Positions 42,844 through 54,694 of a stretch of DNA of 64,000 bases are shown here, in pieces. The DNA is from Sacculina carcini (lineage: Eukaryota; Arthropoda; Thecostraca; Sacculinidae), in assembly GCA_916048095.2 (NCBI GenBank), contig OU696570.1, forward strand, positions 9,182,316 to 9,246,315. The letters are read 5' to 3'. The notes below the pieces were generated by a model that worked only from the letters and a program-made list of their open reading frames with translations, was not told the DNA's origin and searched no databases. The translations under genes were made by a program, and so were the position numbers. Every line of letters starts with the position of its first letter. Position 1 is the stretch's first letter.

Positions 42844-45800
42844 GATCCTCTGTGTGTGTGTGTGTGTGTCTGTCTGTCTCTGTGTCCCACCCTTGTTGGT
42901 CCATTTTCTATCAGCTATTACTGGGCTACCACTAAACATACTCGCTAATAATCTGTACCATCACGCTGGAAATTTTCTTGGCTACATTTAACATTAAATT
43001 TTAAATTTTAAAAATAAAACCAAAAAAGTTATAGCGGTGAAAATACAAAATGAGCCCTGAAAAATGCGAAAATTTTGGTCAATTTTCTGAAGACAACTCT
43101 TCCTAAACCAGCAATGGTACAACTATACAAATTATACCACTGTGTAGAAAATGTTCTGTTCTACTCAACGAACTATAATTTATACCCAAAAATAAAATAT
43201 ATAACATGTAAAATGGAAAAAATTCAATCTACATTCAAAATTTTATTTAAACTCCACGCGTCTGATTTTCTATACTTTTTTCTCTATTTCTCAAAAACTA
43301 ATTATCACACATCTAAATACATAATACCATCATTCTGGGACCTTGTTTGCTACAACACGGTATAATTTTTATTTTTCAAAGTGTATTAAAAAAAAGTTAC
43401 GGCGGTGTGCAGTGTAAATGACAAAGTCAAAAAGGCAAAATTAGCACACAAAAACATTAATATTTTGGTCATTATTCCGCTATCCAGTCCTGATAAACCA
43501 GCAGTGGTACAGCTATAAAACTTACACTATTGTGTAGATAATTTTGTGTTCTACAATATAAGCTATAATTTATACCCACAAATGGTACATAAAACGTGTA
43601 AAATTGGCAAAATTCTCAAATACTTCCAAAATTTCACTTGAACACCGGGCGACTAAAATTAATTTATTTTTCTACTATTTCCCAGTAACTATTTGTTATA
43701 CATAAAAATAAATTATACCATCGTGCTAGAAATCTTGTTTTCTACAATACGGTATAATTTGTAATTTTCCAAAGTGTATCTAAAGGAAGTTAACGGCGGT
43801 GTAAAGTCAAAAGGACATATTGCCAATTTGACAGCTATTATGCGCACTTGCGATTACACAGGAATATACACCGATTAAATTTCACTGAAGCCCAATCACA
43901 ATTAAGAATGCATCATATTATCTCCAAGCATGGATGGTGTGGTTTTTTGCGTACAGTTTAATTAATGCTACACTATACTGAATAGAAAGTCTTTATTGTC
44001 CTCAATATTTACACATCAAATGTTCCGCACGACGGGCGGGTAAAATGCTACTTGGAACAAAGTAAGCTACTGAATTTTACTGTGTTATTTAATTGGTTTA
44101 ATTTCAAGTTGCATACGCTTAAGTTGCATAAGGATACGGGTTGTAATATCATGCAATGCCAACTATATGCATATGCTGTTTTAGAGGAAGCATTAATCTG
44201 GAATTATAGAGATGTTTCATTGTTTTGATAGTGTTACACTTCTGAATTACTACACACGAAAGACGGGTGTGAATTTGAGCAGTGTTGAGGGAAAAACATT
44301 GTCAATAATTAAAACAAGAATTTACAAATTTGACTTTTTCTATTGGTCGTTTTTCATCAATTTTCTTTGTGTTTGTTTCGTGTTTGAGTTCTGAATTATT
44401 CCGCACGACGGGCAGCTTTAAATATGAGGCGGGTTGTGGAAAAACATGTTTTCTAAATTGAAACATAAATTTCACATTTAGACTTTTATATTGGCTAAAA
44501 CTTTCCTATGGGTTTGCTTTTCTTTTTCAATTTGCACTAATTTTTTATGAATTGAATATTAATTATATTTTATGAACTGTTCCGCACGACGGGCGAATTA
44601 AATGTATCTATAAAGAGTGGGTTTAAATGATAGCGAGGTATATGATACTTTGCTAGCAGTAAATATTCTAGCGATCAAAGTAGAATAGCACTTAAGCGAA
44701 TGATTTTGGAGAATGATGTGAACCTTTAAATATATTTTGCGATCTGATGATATATGTATAAGGAATAATACGTAGCAGAATATAGATTGCATAATATAAT
44801 ATCGGCTGTAATATCAAGGGCTGTAATATCGGTGTAATCCAAAAATATCAACTGTATGAATATGATGCATTAGTAGAAGCATTAACCGGGAATTATGAGA
44901 TAATATGATAATGGTGTATAATTATATCGCATTATGCAACAAATGTGAATTTAGCTGCCTTACAGTTTGGTCCAGATACTATATTGGCGGGTTGAGAGAA
45001 AAGTATTGGTGGGCCGCGTGTTTGGGACCCCTGGGGTAGATAATCTCAGTCTTCTGATTACAAATTATGATCGCATCAGTATATTTTGTGATCACAAACT
45101 AATAAGTTAAATCACCTCATACTAGGCTGAGAGCGGTCAAGATTGGATGGTTGGATTGGGTTGGGTAGGTTTGACTCAGGTTATATTGGGTTTTAATGAT
45201 AGCGGAAAATATATAGATTTTTACAATAAATATTATAGCGGTAAAAGTGAAATAGTACTTAAGCAAATGATATTGGGGAATGATGTTAAGTAATAAATAT
45301 AGTTTGGAAACATTCTGATGAAAAGATTTCATCATCTTTCATTGTTTGTTTCGTGTTTGTGTTCTGAATTATACCACACGACGGGCAGATTTATATATCA
45401 GGCGGGTTGAGGGATAATATTTGTCAAAATAAGAACACAAATATTCATATTTAGACTTTTCTATTGGTTAAGATATTTATAGGTTACATTTTTTGGTTTT
45501 CAATGTGTATTCATTATATTTTATGGATTTGATATGAATTTTATTGTATGAATTGTTCCGCACGACGGGTGGGTTTAAAAAAGTGTTTTTTTTAGATCAT
45601 TTTTTCAAATGGTTCATTTAAAAAGAGGTAATTTTATTTAAATAAAAATGTTCCGCGGGCAGCAGCTATAGACAATAGAAAGTTCAATTTCCCCTGTAGA
45701 ATTAATCCATACACAAAACCAATGGATTTGACTTCAAGATGCAGAACGGATCGTGTTCGAGTTCTGAATTATTCAGCACGACGAGTGGGTTTAAAAATGA

Positions 45801-45978
45801 CTCAGGCGGACTGAGGGGAAATATATTGTCGAAATAAAAATAATTAAACCTATAATTTTCAATTGATTAATATTTTTATGAGTGTACCCTATTTCATTTT
45901 TATTTTTCCATATTTGTTTATGAATTGAATATGAATTTCATGTTATGAATTGCTCCGCACAACGGGCGGGTTTTAATG

Positions 45979-46013
<35 letters not shown>

Positions 46014-46451
46014 AAGAAGAAATTATCTGTCTGTCTGTGTATGTATGCTTGAATATGAGGTAACATAATTGCGCTGGTTCATGGTTCGCTGATTCAATGA
46101 TCAGGGGCTTCAAACGCAAACGAAGCGATGGCTCATTTTTATGAAATAAAAATGTCCCGCGGGCAGCAATAAAACGTTCAATTTCACCGTGTAGAATGAA
46201 TTCATATACAAAACTAATGGATTTGACTTCAAGAACCATAACGGATGGTGTTCGAGTTCTGAATTATTCCTCACGTCGGGCGGGCTTAAAGATGAGGCGC
46301 GTTGAGTGAAAATATGTTGTCAAAATAAAATTAAAAATAATGAAATTTAGACCTTTTAATTGATTAAAGTTTTCATGAGTTTGCCTTATTTATTTTTAAT
46401 TTGCAATATTTTTATGAATTGTTCCGCACAACGGGCGGGTTTTAATGCTAG
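42805..46451 (+). mobile_element. Helitron-like unit 5, without the Gypsy insertion
   Basis: TC start at 42805 and CTAG end at 46448-46451. It closely matches units 3 and 4 but lacks the Gypsy element and two roughly 207-bp internal repeats. Confidence 0.6.
45508..45511. other. Empty (pre-insertion) site of the Gypsy element
   Basis: CAATGTG-TATT-CATTATATT is continuous here. In units 3 and 4 the same TATT is doubled around the Gypsy element. Confidence 0.9.
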
Positions 46452-46472
46452 TCTATATATATAAAAGAGATC

Positions 46473-46507
<35 letters not shown>

Positions 46508-49500
46508 TGTCTGTCTCTGTGTCCCACCCTTGTTGGTCCATTTTCTATCAGCTATTACTCGGCCACCACTAAACATACTCGCTAATAATCTGTACCATCA
46601 CGCTGGAAATTTTCTTGGCTACATTTAACATTAAATTTTAAATTTTACAAATAAAACCAAAAAAGTTATAGCGGTGAAAATACATAATGAGCCCTGAAAA
46701 ATGCGAAAATTTTGGTCAATTTTCTGAAGACAACTCTTCCTAAACCAGCAATGGTACAACTATACAAATTATACCACTGTGTAGAAAATGTTCTGTTCTA
46801 CTCAACGAACTATAATTTATACCCAAAAATTAAATATATAACATGTAAAATGGAAAAAATTCAATCTACATTCAAAATATTATTTAAACTCCACGCGTCT
46901 GATTTTCTATACTTTTTTCTCTATTTCTCAAAAACTAATTATCACACATCTAAATACATAATACCATCATTCTGGGACCTTGTTTGCTACAACACGGTAT
47001 AATTTTTAATTTTCCAAAGTGTATTAAAAACAAGTTACGGCGGTGTGAAGTGTAAATGACAAAGTCAAAAAGGCAAAATTAGCACACAAAAACGTGAATA
47101 TTTTGGTCAATATTCCGCTATCTATTCCTCATAAATCAGCAATGGTACAGCTATAAAAATTATACTATTGTGTAGATAATTTTGTGTTCTACAAGAAAAG
47201 TTATAATTTATACCCACAAATATACAAAAAACGTGTAAAATTGGCAAAATTGTCAAATACATCAAAAATTACACTTGAACACCGGGCGTCTAAAATTAAT
47301 TCATTTTTCTACTATTTATCAGTAACTATTTGTTATATATAAAAATAAATAATACCATCGTGCTATAAATTTTGTTTTCTACAATACGGTATAATTTTTT
47401 ATTTTCCAAAGTCTATCCGAAGGAAGTTACGGCGGTGTAAATTCAATAGGAAATATTGCCAATTTGACAGCTATTATGCGCACTTGCGATTACACAGGAA
47501 TATACTACTGTGTAGATAATTTTGTGTTCTACAAGATAAGTTATAATTTATACCTAAAAATGATATAAAAAACGTGTAAAATTGGCAAAATTCTCAAATA
47601 CATCCAAAATTACACTTGAACACCGGACGACTCAAATTAATTCATTGTTCTACTATTTCTCAGTAACTATTTGTTGCACATAAAAATAAATTATACCATC
47701 GTGCTATAAATCTTGTTTTCTACAATACGGTATAAATTTTAATTTTCCAAAGTGTATCTGAAGGAAATTACGGCGGTGTAAACTCAAAAGCACACATTAC
47801 CAATTTGACAGCCATTATGCGCACTTGCGATTACACAGGAATATACACCGATTAATTTCACTGAAGCCCAATCACAATTAAGAATGCATCATATTAGCTC
47901 CAAGCATGGATGGTGTGGTTTTATTGGGTAAAGTTTAATTAATGCTACACTATACAGAATAGAAAGGCTTTATTGTCCTCAATATTTACACATGAATTGT
48001 TCCGAACGACGGGCGGTTAAAATACTACTGGGAACAAAGTGAACTACTGAATTTTACTGTATAATTTAATTGGTTTAATTTCAAGTTGCATAAGCGTAAG
48101 TTGCATAAGGATATGGGTTGTAATATCATGCAATGCCAACTATATGAATATGCTGTTTTAGCGGACGCATAAATCTGGAATTATAGAGATGACTGAAGGT
48201 TTCATTGTTTTGATAGTGTTACACTTATGAATTACTACACACGAAGGATGGGTGTGAACTTGAGCAGTGTTGAGGAAAACACTTCGTCAATAATTAAAAC
48301 AAGAATTTACAAATTTATATTTTTCTATTGGATAAACTTTTTGCTTTTTGATTCATTATATTCTATTTATAGTTCCGCACGACGGGCGGGTTTAAATACG
48401 AGGCAGTTAGAGGGAAAATATTTTGCCACATCTAAAATAAAAACATTCACATTTAGACTTTTCTATTGGTTAAGACTTTTTATGGGTTTACTTTTTCTTT
48501 TCTAGTCATTTTATATAAATTCAATATTCATTTTACTTTATTTATTGTTCTGCACAAAGGGCGGGTTTTAATGCTAGATGGTGATGTTGAGTTATAAATA
48601 TATTTTGAAAAAAATTATGATGAAAAAATTAGTCATTTTTCATTGTTTTGTGTCAGAGTTGTGAATTATTCAGCACGACGGGCAGGTTTAAATAAGATTT
48701 TTTGGGGTTCACTCTTTTCTTTATTAATTCGTATTTATTTTTTCTTATGAATTGAATACAAATTTAATAGTATGAACTGTTTCGCACGACGGGCGGGTTT
48801 ACATGCTAGAATTTTCATTGTTTTGTACGTGTTAGTGTTCTGAATTATTCCGCACGACGGGTAGGCTTAAATATGAGGTGGATTAAGGGATAATATTTTG
48901 TCAAATATATAATTAAAATATTCACATTTAGAGTTTTTATTGGTGAACGTATTTAAAGGTTAAATTTTTTGCTTTTTAATTTTTATACAGTTTATTCTAT
49001 GGATTGAATATGCATTTTATTTTATGAATTGTTGAGCACGACGGGCGGGTTTCAATATGAGGCGGGTTAAAGGAAAATATGTTGTCAAAATAAAAATAAA
49101 AATAATTAAATTTAGACTTTTCAATTGAGTAAGATTTTAATGAGTATATCTGTATTATTTTTTAATTTGCAGTATGTTTATGAATTAAATATGAATTTCA
49201 TTTTATGAATTGCTCCGCGCAACTGGCGGATTTCAATGCTAGACGGTGATGTTAAGTTATACATATATTTTGGAAACATTATGATGTAAAGGTGTAGTCA
49301 TTATTCATTGTTTCATGTTTTTTTCCAGCCTTCATGTCAACAGAACCAAAATATGTAATTAAACCAAAACTGGAAAGGCAATTGAAGCTAAATATTTCGT
49401 GTCTGAGTTCTGAATTATTCAGCACGACGGGCATGTATAAGTATGAGGCGGTTTAGGCAAACTATTTTGTGAAAATAAATAAGAAAATATATAAATTTAG

Positions 49501-49875
49501 GCTTTTTTATGGGTTTACTCCACTCTTTTTTAATTCATATTCCTTTTCTCTTATGAATTGAATACAAATTTAATGGTATTAATTGTTTCGCACGACGGGC
49601 GGATTTCCATGCTAGAAATTTCATTGTTTGTTACGTGTTAGTGTTCTGAATTATTCCGCACAATGGGTGGGTTTATATATGAGGCGGGTTGAGGCAAAAT
49701 ATTATGTCTAAATAAAAATAAAAATATTCACACTTGGACTTTTCTATTGAGTAGGACACTTATGAGTTTTCATTTTTCTTTTTTAATTTGGAATATTTTT
49801 TAAGAATATCAATTTTTATAAATATTAATTTCATTTTATAAATTCCTCCGCACAACGGGCGGGTTTTAATGCTAG
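46452..49875 (+). mobile_element. Helitron-like unit 6 with serial 3' ends
   Basis: TC start at 46452. Five successive hairpin-plus-CTAG ends occur at 48574-48577, 48805-48808, 49239-49242, 49612-49615 and 49872-49875, each preceded by a (C/T)GC(A/G)C...GGGCGG-type hairpin. They may be nested insertions or 3' ends added by read-through. The last one abuts the 3' end of the non-LTR element. Confidence 0.5.
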
Positions 49876-49962
49876 TAACATATACAACTAATAATAAAAA
49901 TTAAAGCTTTTTCATCATGCCACACTGTTAAGATGTTCCCATACGCATAAGCAACATGTGTA

Positions 49963-50367
49963 TCAATAATAAGTTTGAATATATTGTGTTCTTACTATTT
50001 TCTTGAAAGCTGACATCGATTGGGACATTTTGATTGGACTTGCTAATAGGTTCCAAAGTCGGATTCCTTGATGAAAAAGTGTCAGGTCTCTTGTTTTTGT
50101 GCGTGCAAAAGGAACCGCAAATTTGTTCACGTGCCTGGGATTTACTTCGAAGTTATTTTGTATATTCTTCGGAAGACCAGTTTGGAATGCATTGAACATT
50201 TTAATTAAAGTATTGCATTTGATCAGGTCGTCAAGTTTCATAATGTTCAGTTGTTTGAACAATGGAGTAGAACGCTCATGTAACGGTTTATTCATTATTA
50301 TTCTCAATGGGCGATTCTTATTGGTTCCAAGTTTGTTTTGAACGTATTTCCCCATGTTTCGCAACAT
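49963..50367 (-). pseudogene. Non-LTR element, C-terminal region of ORF2
   Basis: 134 codons downstream of the RT (PLFKQLNIMKLDDLIKCN; FHQGIRLWNLL), the C-terminal domain typical of jockey/CR1-group proteins. Out of frame with the preceding RT part. Confidence 0.6.
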
Positions 50368-51122
50368 TATTGCATATGTGGTTTAAACAGCGTGTTGTAT
50401 AACTGTATATTAATTTTTTATCGAATATATTCCTAGTTTTACTCAATATAAAATTAATTTTGCTCAGATTGGAAGACACTTTATGTATTTGTTCTTTCCA
50501 GTTCAGACAGCTGTCAAGGATGACTCCTAGAAATTTTGTTTTTTCACTCTTCTTGATAACTGAGCTCCCTAATTTAACGGTACCGACTTGACAGCGAGCC
50601 CTTCTATTGAATAATACATGACAAGATTTTGCAATGTTCACTGTGAGTTTGTTAGAGATGAACCAATTGTGTATGCTTGCTACTTCTGAATTGATTTTTC
50701 CGTACAAATTATTGGCACATTTGTCCTTGAATAACAAATTTGTATCGTCAGCGAATAATATTATTTTGCAATTTTTTGCCACACTGAAGATAGCATTTAT
50801 ATATATCAAGAAGAGAGTAGGACATAATACAGAACCCTGGGGCACACCACATTTTATTGTTCGCAGTGTTGACCGTTCATTATCCAATTCAACATATTGC
50901 TTTCTTTCGGAAAAGTAAGTTGATAGCCAGTCATGTGCATTGCCTCGAATTCCATAACATTGACATTTCTTTTTCAGTAAATCGTGATTGACGGTGTCAA
51001 ACGCTTTTTTGATCGAGGAATACACCAGCAGCATTTTATTTTTGATCAAAACACTCTGTAATTTCATTGATCATGTCTAGAATGGCGTGTGATGTATCCT
51101 TGTTTGATTGAAAGCCGTATTG
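50318..51122 (-). pseudogene. Non-LTR element, reverse transcriptase catalytic half
   Basis: Contains KAFDTVNHDLL, CGVPQGSVLCPTLFLIYIN and the catalytic ILFADDTNLLF box, followed by FLGVILDSCLNW. A frameshift at about 51060 separates it from the part next to the LTR insertion, and another at the end separates it from the C-terminal domain. Confidence 0.75.
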
Positions 51123-51127
51123 ATTTT

Positions 51128-51539
51128 TGTTGGAGAATCAAGACGCAGGCCCAAACACAAGTGATATATTGATAATAGCAAAGCAAACAGTAGAAATAGA
51201 TATATGAGTTGAAGCACTAACCAGTCGTAATTTCTTCCTTACACGAACGTACACTTCTCACACGCAGACTACTCCACTGACACGTTCACAATACAATCAG
51301 ACATCGCAGACTCAAGCACTACGCACAACAACGACCACACACGAACGAACACCCCTCGCGACTCCCTGTATACTACACATACAGACATACACGCCTCGAC
51401 GCCTCTAGGCACGAACCGCTCGTGCTAATACAACAGACAGACATACACTCATGGACGCACAGCCAACTAGCGCCCTCTCCTCTCACACTGAAACATGACA
51501 CCTTCAACTCTACCGTGTACTGCCTATCCTCCGCTCACA
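51128..51539 (-). repeat. 3' LTR of the young LTR retrotransposon
   Basis: 412 bp. The polypurine tract (reverse complement of 51540-51548, GGGGGAGA) lies just inside. Confidence 0.9.
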
Positions 51540-52181
51540 TCTCCCCCAGGCAGTACAACATCCATCCTGACAACAGTATCTTTGAGGAGGTCTAAGTGTC
51601 GATCGGTCTCGCAGAAGTCTATCAGAAGACTGCACTCTGTCGCCTTCCACCGAAGTACTATTGGGCGATTCCGCACCGTCGTCTTCCACCGTTTCCTCTA
51701 ACGTTTCTGGGATCTGCACCGCCAGTTCAGCAGATCGCTCACGTTGATACGCAGGGGTTGCCACCGCCGGTAAGAAGGGTCTCTGCGATTGTACAACCGG
51801 TCTTATGATTGACGCTCCACTATCCGCCTTTCTGACGTGCGAGACATGCCGCTTCACCCAGTCTTCAAGTGTCACGTGCCACGGTCCAACACGACAAACT
51901 CGGTGAGGCCCACTCCATTCGGATGTGCAGCGATTATCACGAGGCCGCAGATACACTAGGTCACCCACGTTATACGGCATACTTGAAACCTTATTTTCTG
52001 CACTATTCATCCAAGTTCCTTCAAGTCGAGAACTTTCAGCTTCCCGTCGGTGCCGCACTCCTGGCAGTGCTGGTACAGCTCCAAAAACACTCACAAATGG
52101 CTGCTCCCTGGTTGCCGTACTGGTAGTGGCGTTGTACCAGAACACAGCTGTCTCAACATCATATTTGGACTTTTCGGCCAT
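51540..52181 (-). pseudogene. pol: Integrase C-terminal part of the young LTR element (out of frame)
   Basis: A frame from MAEKSKYD continues the integrase (FWYNATTSTATREQPFVSVF, then YNVGDLVYLRPRDN and WSGPHRVCRVGPWHVTLED, an SH3-like tail). It lies one frame away from the main pol frame, which ends at 52091; the two overlap by about 90 nt. This may be a single-base lesion or a genuine frameshift. Confidence 0.7.
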
Positions 52182-54694
52182 TCGTTTACAGTGCGGTGTA
52201 CTCTTTCACACAAGCCGTTCCCTTGATTTCGATAAGCACAGCATAGCACCAGTTCAACACACCAGCCTTCCAAGAGACGTTCAAATACTGCACTCCGAAA
52301 CACAGGCGCGTTGTCACAAAGAACTGATTGAGGCGGACCGAATTCCACGAATACGCTCTTTAAAGCAGCAGCAACCGAAGTTCCACACTCAGATCTCAGA
52401 CACTTCCATATTGTGTATCGAGAACAGCAATCTATCACACTGAGATACGCCGTTTGGTTGAAATATGTAATATCAATAGCAAGTCTTTGCCACACAGTTT
52501 TCATTTCCAGCGAACCATGCTCGTACTTCACTTCCATAGGAGGATCGATTCTACGACATCTCTCACAATCTTCTACTACCTTCTTCACATCACCGCGAGT
52601 TACGTTTGGAGCCCGCTTGTTGACAAGTTCTTTCGTGCGATCAACGCCCATATGCCCACATTGTTCATGAATTGGCACAATTAACTCGTGAGGGCTGTCT
52701 TCCCACGCTCCAAAACATTTTCCCGATGGCTTCGCTTTGATGAACGGTGGTAGTCTTGTCAACTTGTCGGCCAGGTTGTTTGCTGTGTCAACATACTCAA
52801 CAGACAACTCAATAGAATATTCCTCAATCATTTCTCGGATGATATCCAATCTACGCTTCACAAGCATATCAGACAATCCATGTGACTTGATTCGGTGACT
52901 ATTCTTGGCAATACTGCTAACCCAGCCATGCACAACTTTTGAATCGGTTCTCAGCTGGATACTCCTGAATCCCCATTTCAGACATAAACTCAAACCTTTA
53001 ATAGCGGCACTCAATTCAGCGACGTTTATGTGAGCGCTGTCGTCAGATTTTCGCAGCCAGCAACCATCTTCTATTGGACTTCCATCCACCGTTACGACAA
53101 CGCCTTCTGCCAGATTACTTGCGTCCGTCCATACCACAGCGTCATTGCTCGACACAGACCACATACCATACACGGGATCATTTACGGACACTTCCTCAGC
53201 TATCTTTCTGACTAGCTCTGCGACATCCTCACTGACATTATTGTCCCACGACTTTCGTCCATTTTCACCATCCGCAGACGCGCAGCGTCTTATCCAACCA
53301 CACGCAAGTCGGAGCCAGCTCGCACACGGGTAGTGACCAATCCACTTCCCGCATATTGAAAATACTTCACGCTTGGTCAATATCTCAGGAATGTCGGGAA
53401 GCGCTCCTTCTCTGCTCCACTGGAAACCACTTGGAGTTGCATTCACTCGAAGACCAAGCACATTACCGTTTCCTAGAACTTCAGGCTCTTTGGTAATCAG
53501 TCCGAATCGTCTTAAATGGTCTTGAACTTCATGGGGGCTGATAACACTGCAATCAACAATAATATCATCGATATACGAATCAACTGATCCTTGAAATCGA
53601 GGAACTTCTCCGAGAATATGTCTCATGACCGAACACATCACTTTCGGTCCAATGTTCAGGCCAAATCCTAAACGTGTCATGACATACTTCTTTCCTTTCA
53701 CCTCGACGACTTGAAAGCGGTACAGTTCCTTGGCTACATACAACTGAAGATATGCTCTCTTTAGGTCCACCATGACCACCCGATCGCCCATGGTACGCCA
53801 CTTGCGCAACTTTTCGTCACAGACTGCCGCATCTAATCCCGGAGCGCTGTGTATGTGAGCATTTAGCCGCCTATAGTCGAGCACGGGCCTCACTTTTCCC
53901 TTCCTTTCCTGCCTCACCGCCATTAGTGGTATCGTTGCACCAATGGGACCATGCTCATTTTCCTCATAAGGTATGATAATTTTTTCGTCTATCCATGTCT
54001 GCACTTCATGGTCAAATTCGGCTAAGTCATTCTGTCTCACGCTGTAATTACGGCCAAACAACTTCTGTTCAGGACCAACTTGCTTCCACACCCAAGAAAT
54101 CGTCCAGCGTTCACCATCAAATTCAGCCTTGAAGTCCTGTTCCTCGATCAATACTTTTGGCGATGATGACACACATGCTGCAGTGGAGATACCATTGCAA
54201 GAAATTGGCGTGGCAATGACTTTGCCACATCCCAAATGAACTTCACCATTTCTACTCACATAGAGACCACCAGCTGATTTGATTGCGTCCATGCCCAGGA
54301 TGATATCAAATGGCGGATGTGAGTCCGACTCGACCATCCACAGAACAACATAGTCAATTACAGATGGTCCTGACAAAGAAAGGCCAATATTTTTCATTTC
54401 AACATATTTATTCAAACACACAGTTGAACCGTTCATAATTCGCATAACAAGATAACCTCCGTGAATTTCGCTCCTCGTTTTGCTATTGAAAATAAGCGAA
54501 TCGGAACTCCCAGTATCAACCAAAGCAGTGTATGACACGCCATCAATATATATGTTCAGCACTGGTCCGTGCTGTTGCGCTGTGGGGGGTCGACAGACAG
54601 TGCCATTGAAACTGATCCGGCCGACCCCCCTCTGGCGTTTCCCGAACGAGCACAATGCTTTGAAACGTGTCCAGGTTGACCACATGAAAAACAC
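52091..54694 (-). CDS. pol: Pol polyprotein of the young LTR element (PR-RT-RNaseH-IN)
   Basis: The 867-codon frame encodes an aspartic protease (Asp60 in LVDTGSSDSLIF), an RT with KVRPVLDYRRLN, VMVDLKRAYLQL and YIDD at residues 374-377, an RNase H (WTDASNLAEG, LRTDSKVVHGW), and an integrase with HEQCGH / CERC zinc ligands, then IDITYF, CDNAPVF and GLCERVHR as the acidic triad region. It overlaps gag in another frame, so a frameshift is probably used. The order is Ty3/Gypsy-like, but the RT (LGFGLNIGPKVM) is distant from common Gypsy RTs. The integrase continues in another frame past 52181. Confidence 0.85.
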   Translation of the reverse strand: MFFMWSTWTRFKALCSFGKRQRGVGRISFNGTVCRPPTAQQHGPVLNIYIDGVSYTALVDTGSSDSLIFNSKTRSEIHGGYLVMRIMNGSTVCLNKYVEMKNIGLSLSGPSVIDYVVLWMVESDSHPPFDIILGMDAIKSAGGLYVSRNGEVHLGCGKVIATPISCNGISTAACVSSSPKVLIEEQDFKAEFDGERWTISWVWKQVGPEQKLFGRNYSVRQNDLAEFDHEVQTWIDEKIIIPYEENEHGPIGATIPLMAVRQERKGKVRPVLDYRRLNAHIHSAPGLDAAVCDEKLRKWRTMGDRVVMVDLKRAYLQLYVAKELYRFQVVEVKGKKYVMTRLGFGLNIGPKVMCSVMRHILGEVPRFQGSVDSYIDDIIVDCSVISPHEVQDHLRRFGLITKEPEVLGNGNVLGLRVNATPSGFQWSREGALPDIPEILTKREVFSICGKWIGHYPCASWLRLACGWIRRCASADGENGRKSWDNNVSEDVAELVRKIAEEVSVNDPVYGMWSVSSNDAVVWTDASNLAEGVVVTVDGSPIEDGCWLRKSDDSAHINVAELSAAIKGLSLCLKWGFRSIQLRTDSKVVHGWVSSIAKNSHRIKSHGLSDMLVKRRLDIIREMIEEYSIELSVEYVDTANNLADKLTRLPPFIKAKPSGKCFGAWEDSPHELIVPIHEQCGHMGVDRTKELVNKRAPNVTRGDVKKVVEDCERCRRIDPPMEVKYEHGSLEMKTVWQRLAIDITYFNQTAYLSVIDCCSRYTIWKCLRSECGTSVAAALKSVFVEFGPPQSVLCDNAPVFRSAVFERLLEGWCVELVLCCAYRNQGNGLCERVHRTVNEWPKSPNMMLRQLCSGTTPLPVRQPGSSHL

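Larger units (their letters stand above)
26450..43800 (+). repeat. Near-identical tandem duplication, period 8674 bp
   Basis: Sequence from about 26450 to 35120 recurs from about 35124 to 43795, including the whole Gypsy element. The copies differ by a handful of substitutions (for example 31728 against 40409 and 31892 against 40566) and by one-unit changes in TA microsatellites (near 33680/42350 and 34140/42810). Before 26450 the similarity to 35120 upstream falls off, placing the breakpoint inside a Helitron-like unit. Confidence 0.85.

Noticed and set aside
17500-49800. Many 60-96-codon frames repeated across the array
   Set aside because: They recur only because the repeat unit recurs; Tyr/Ile/Lys-rich products without domains.
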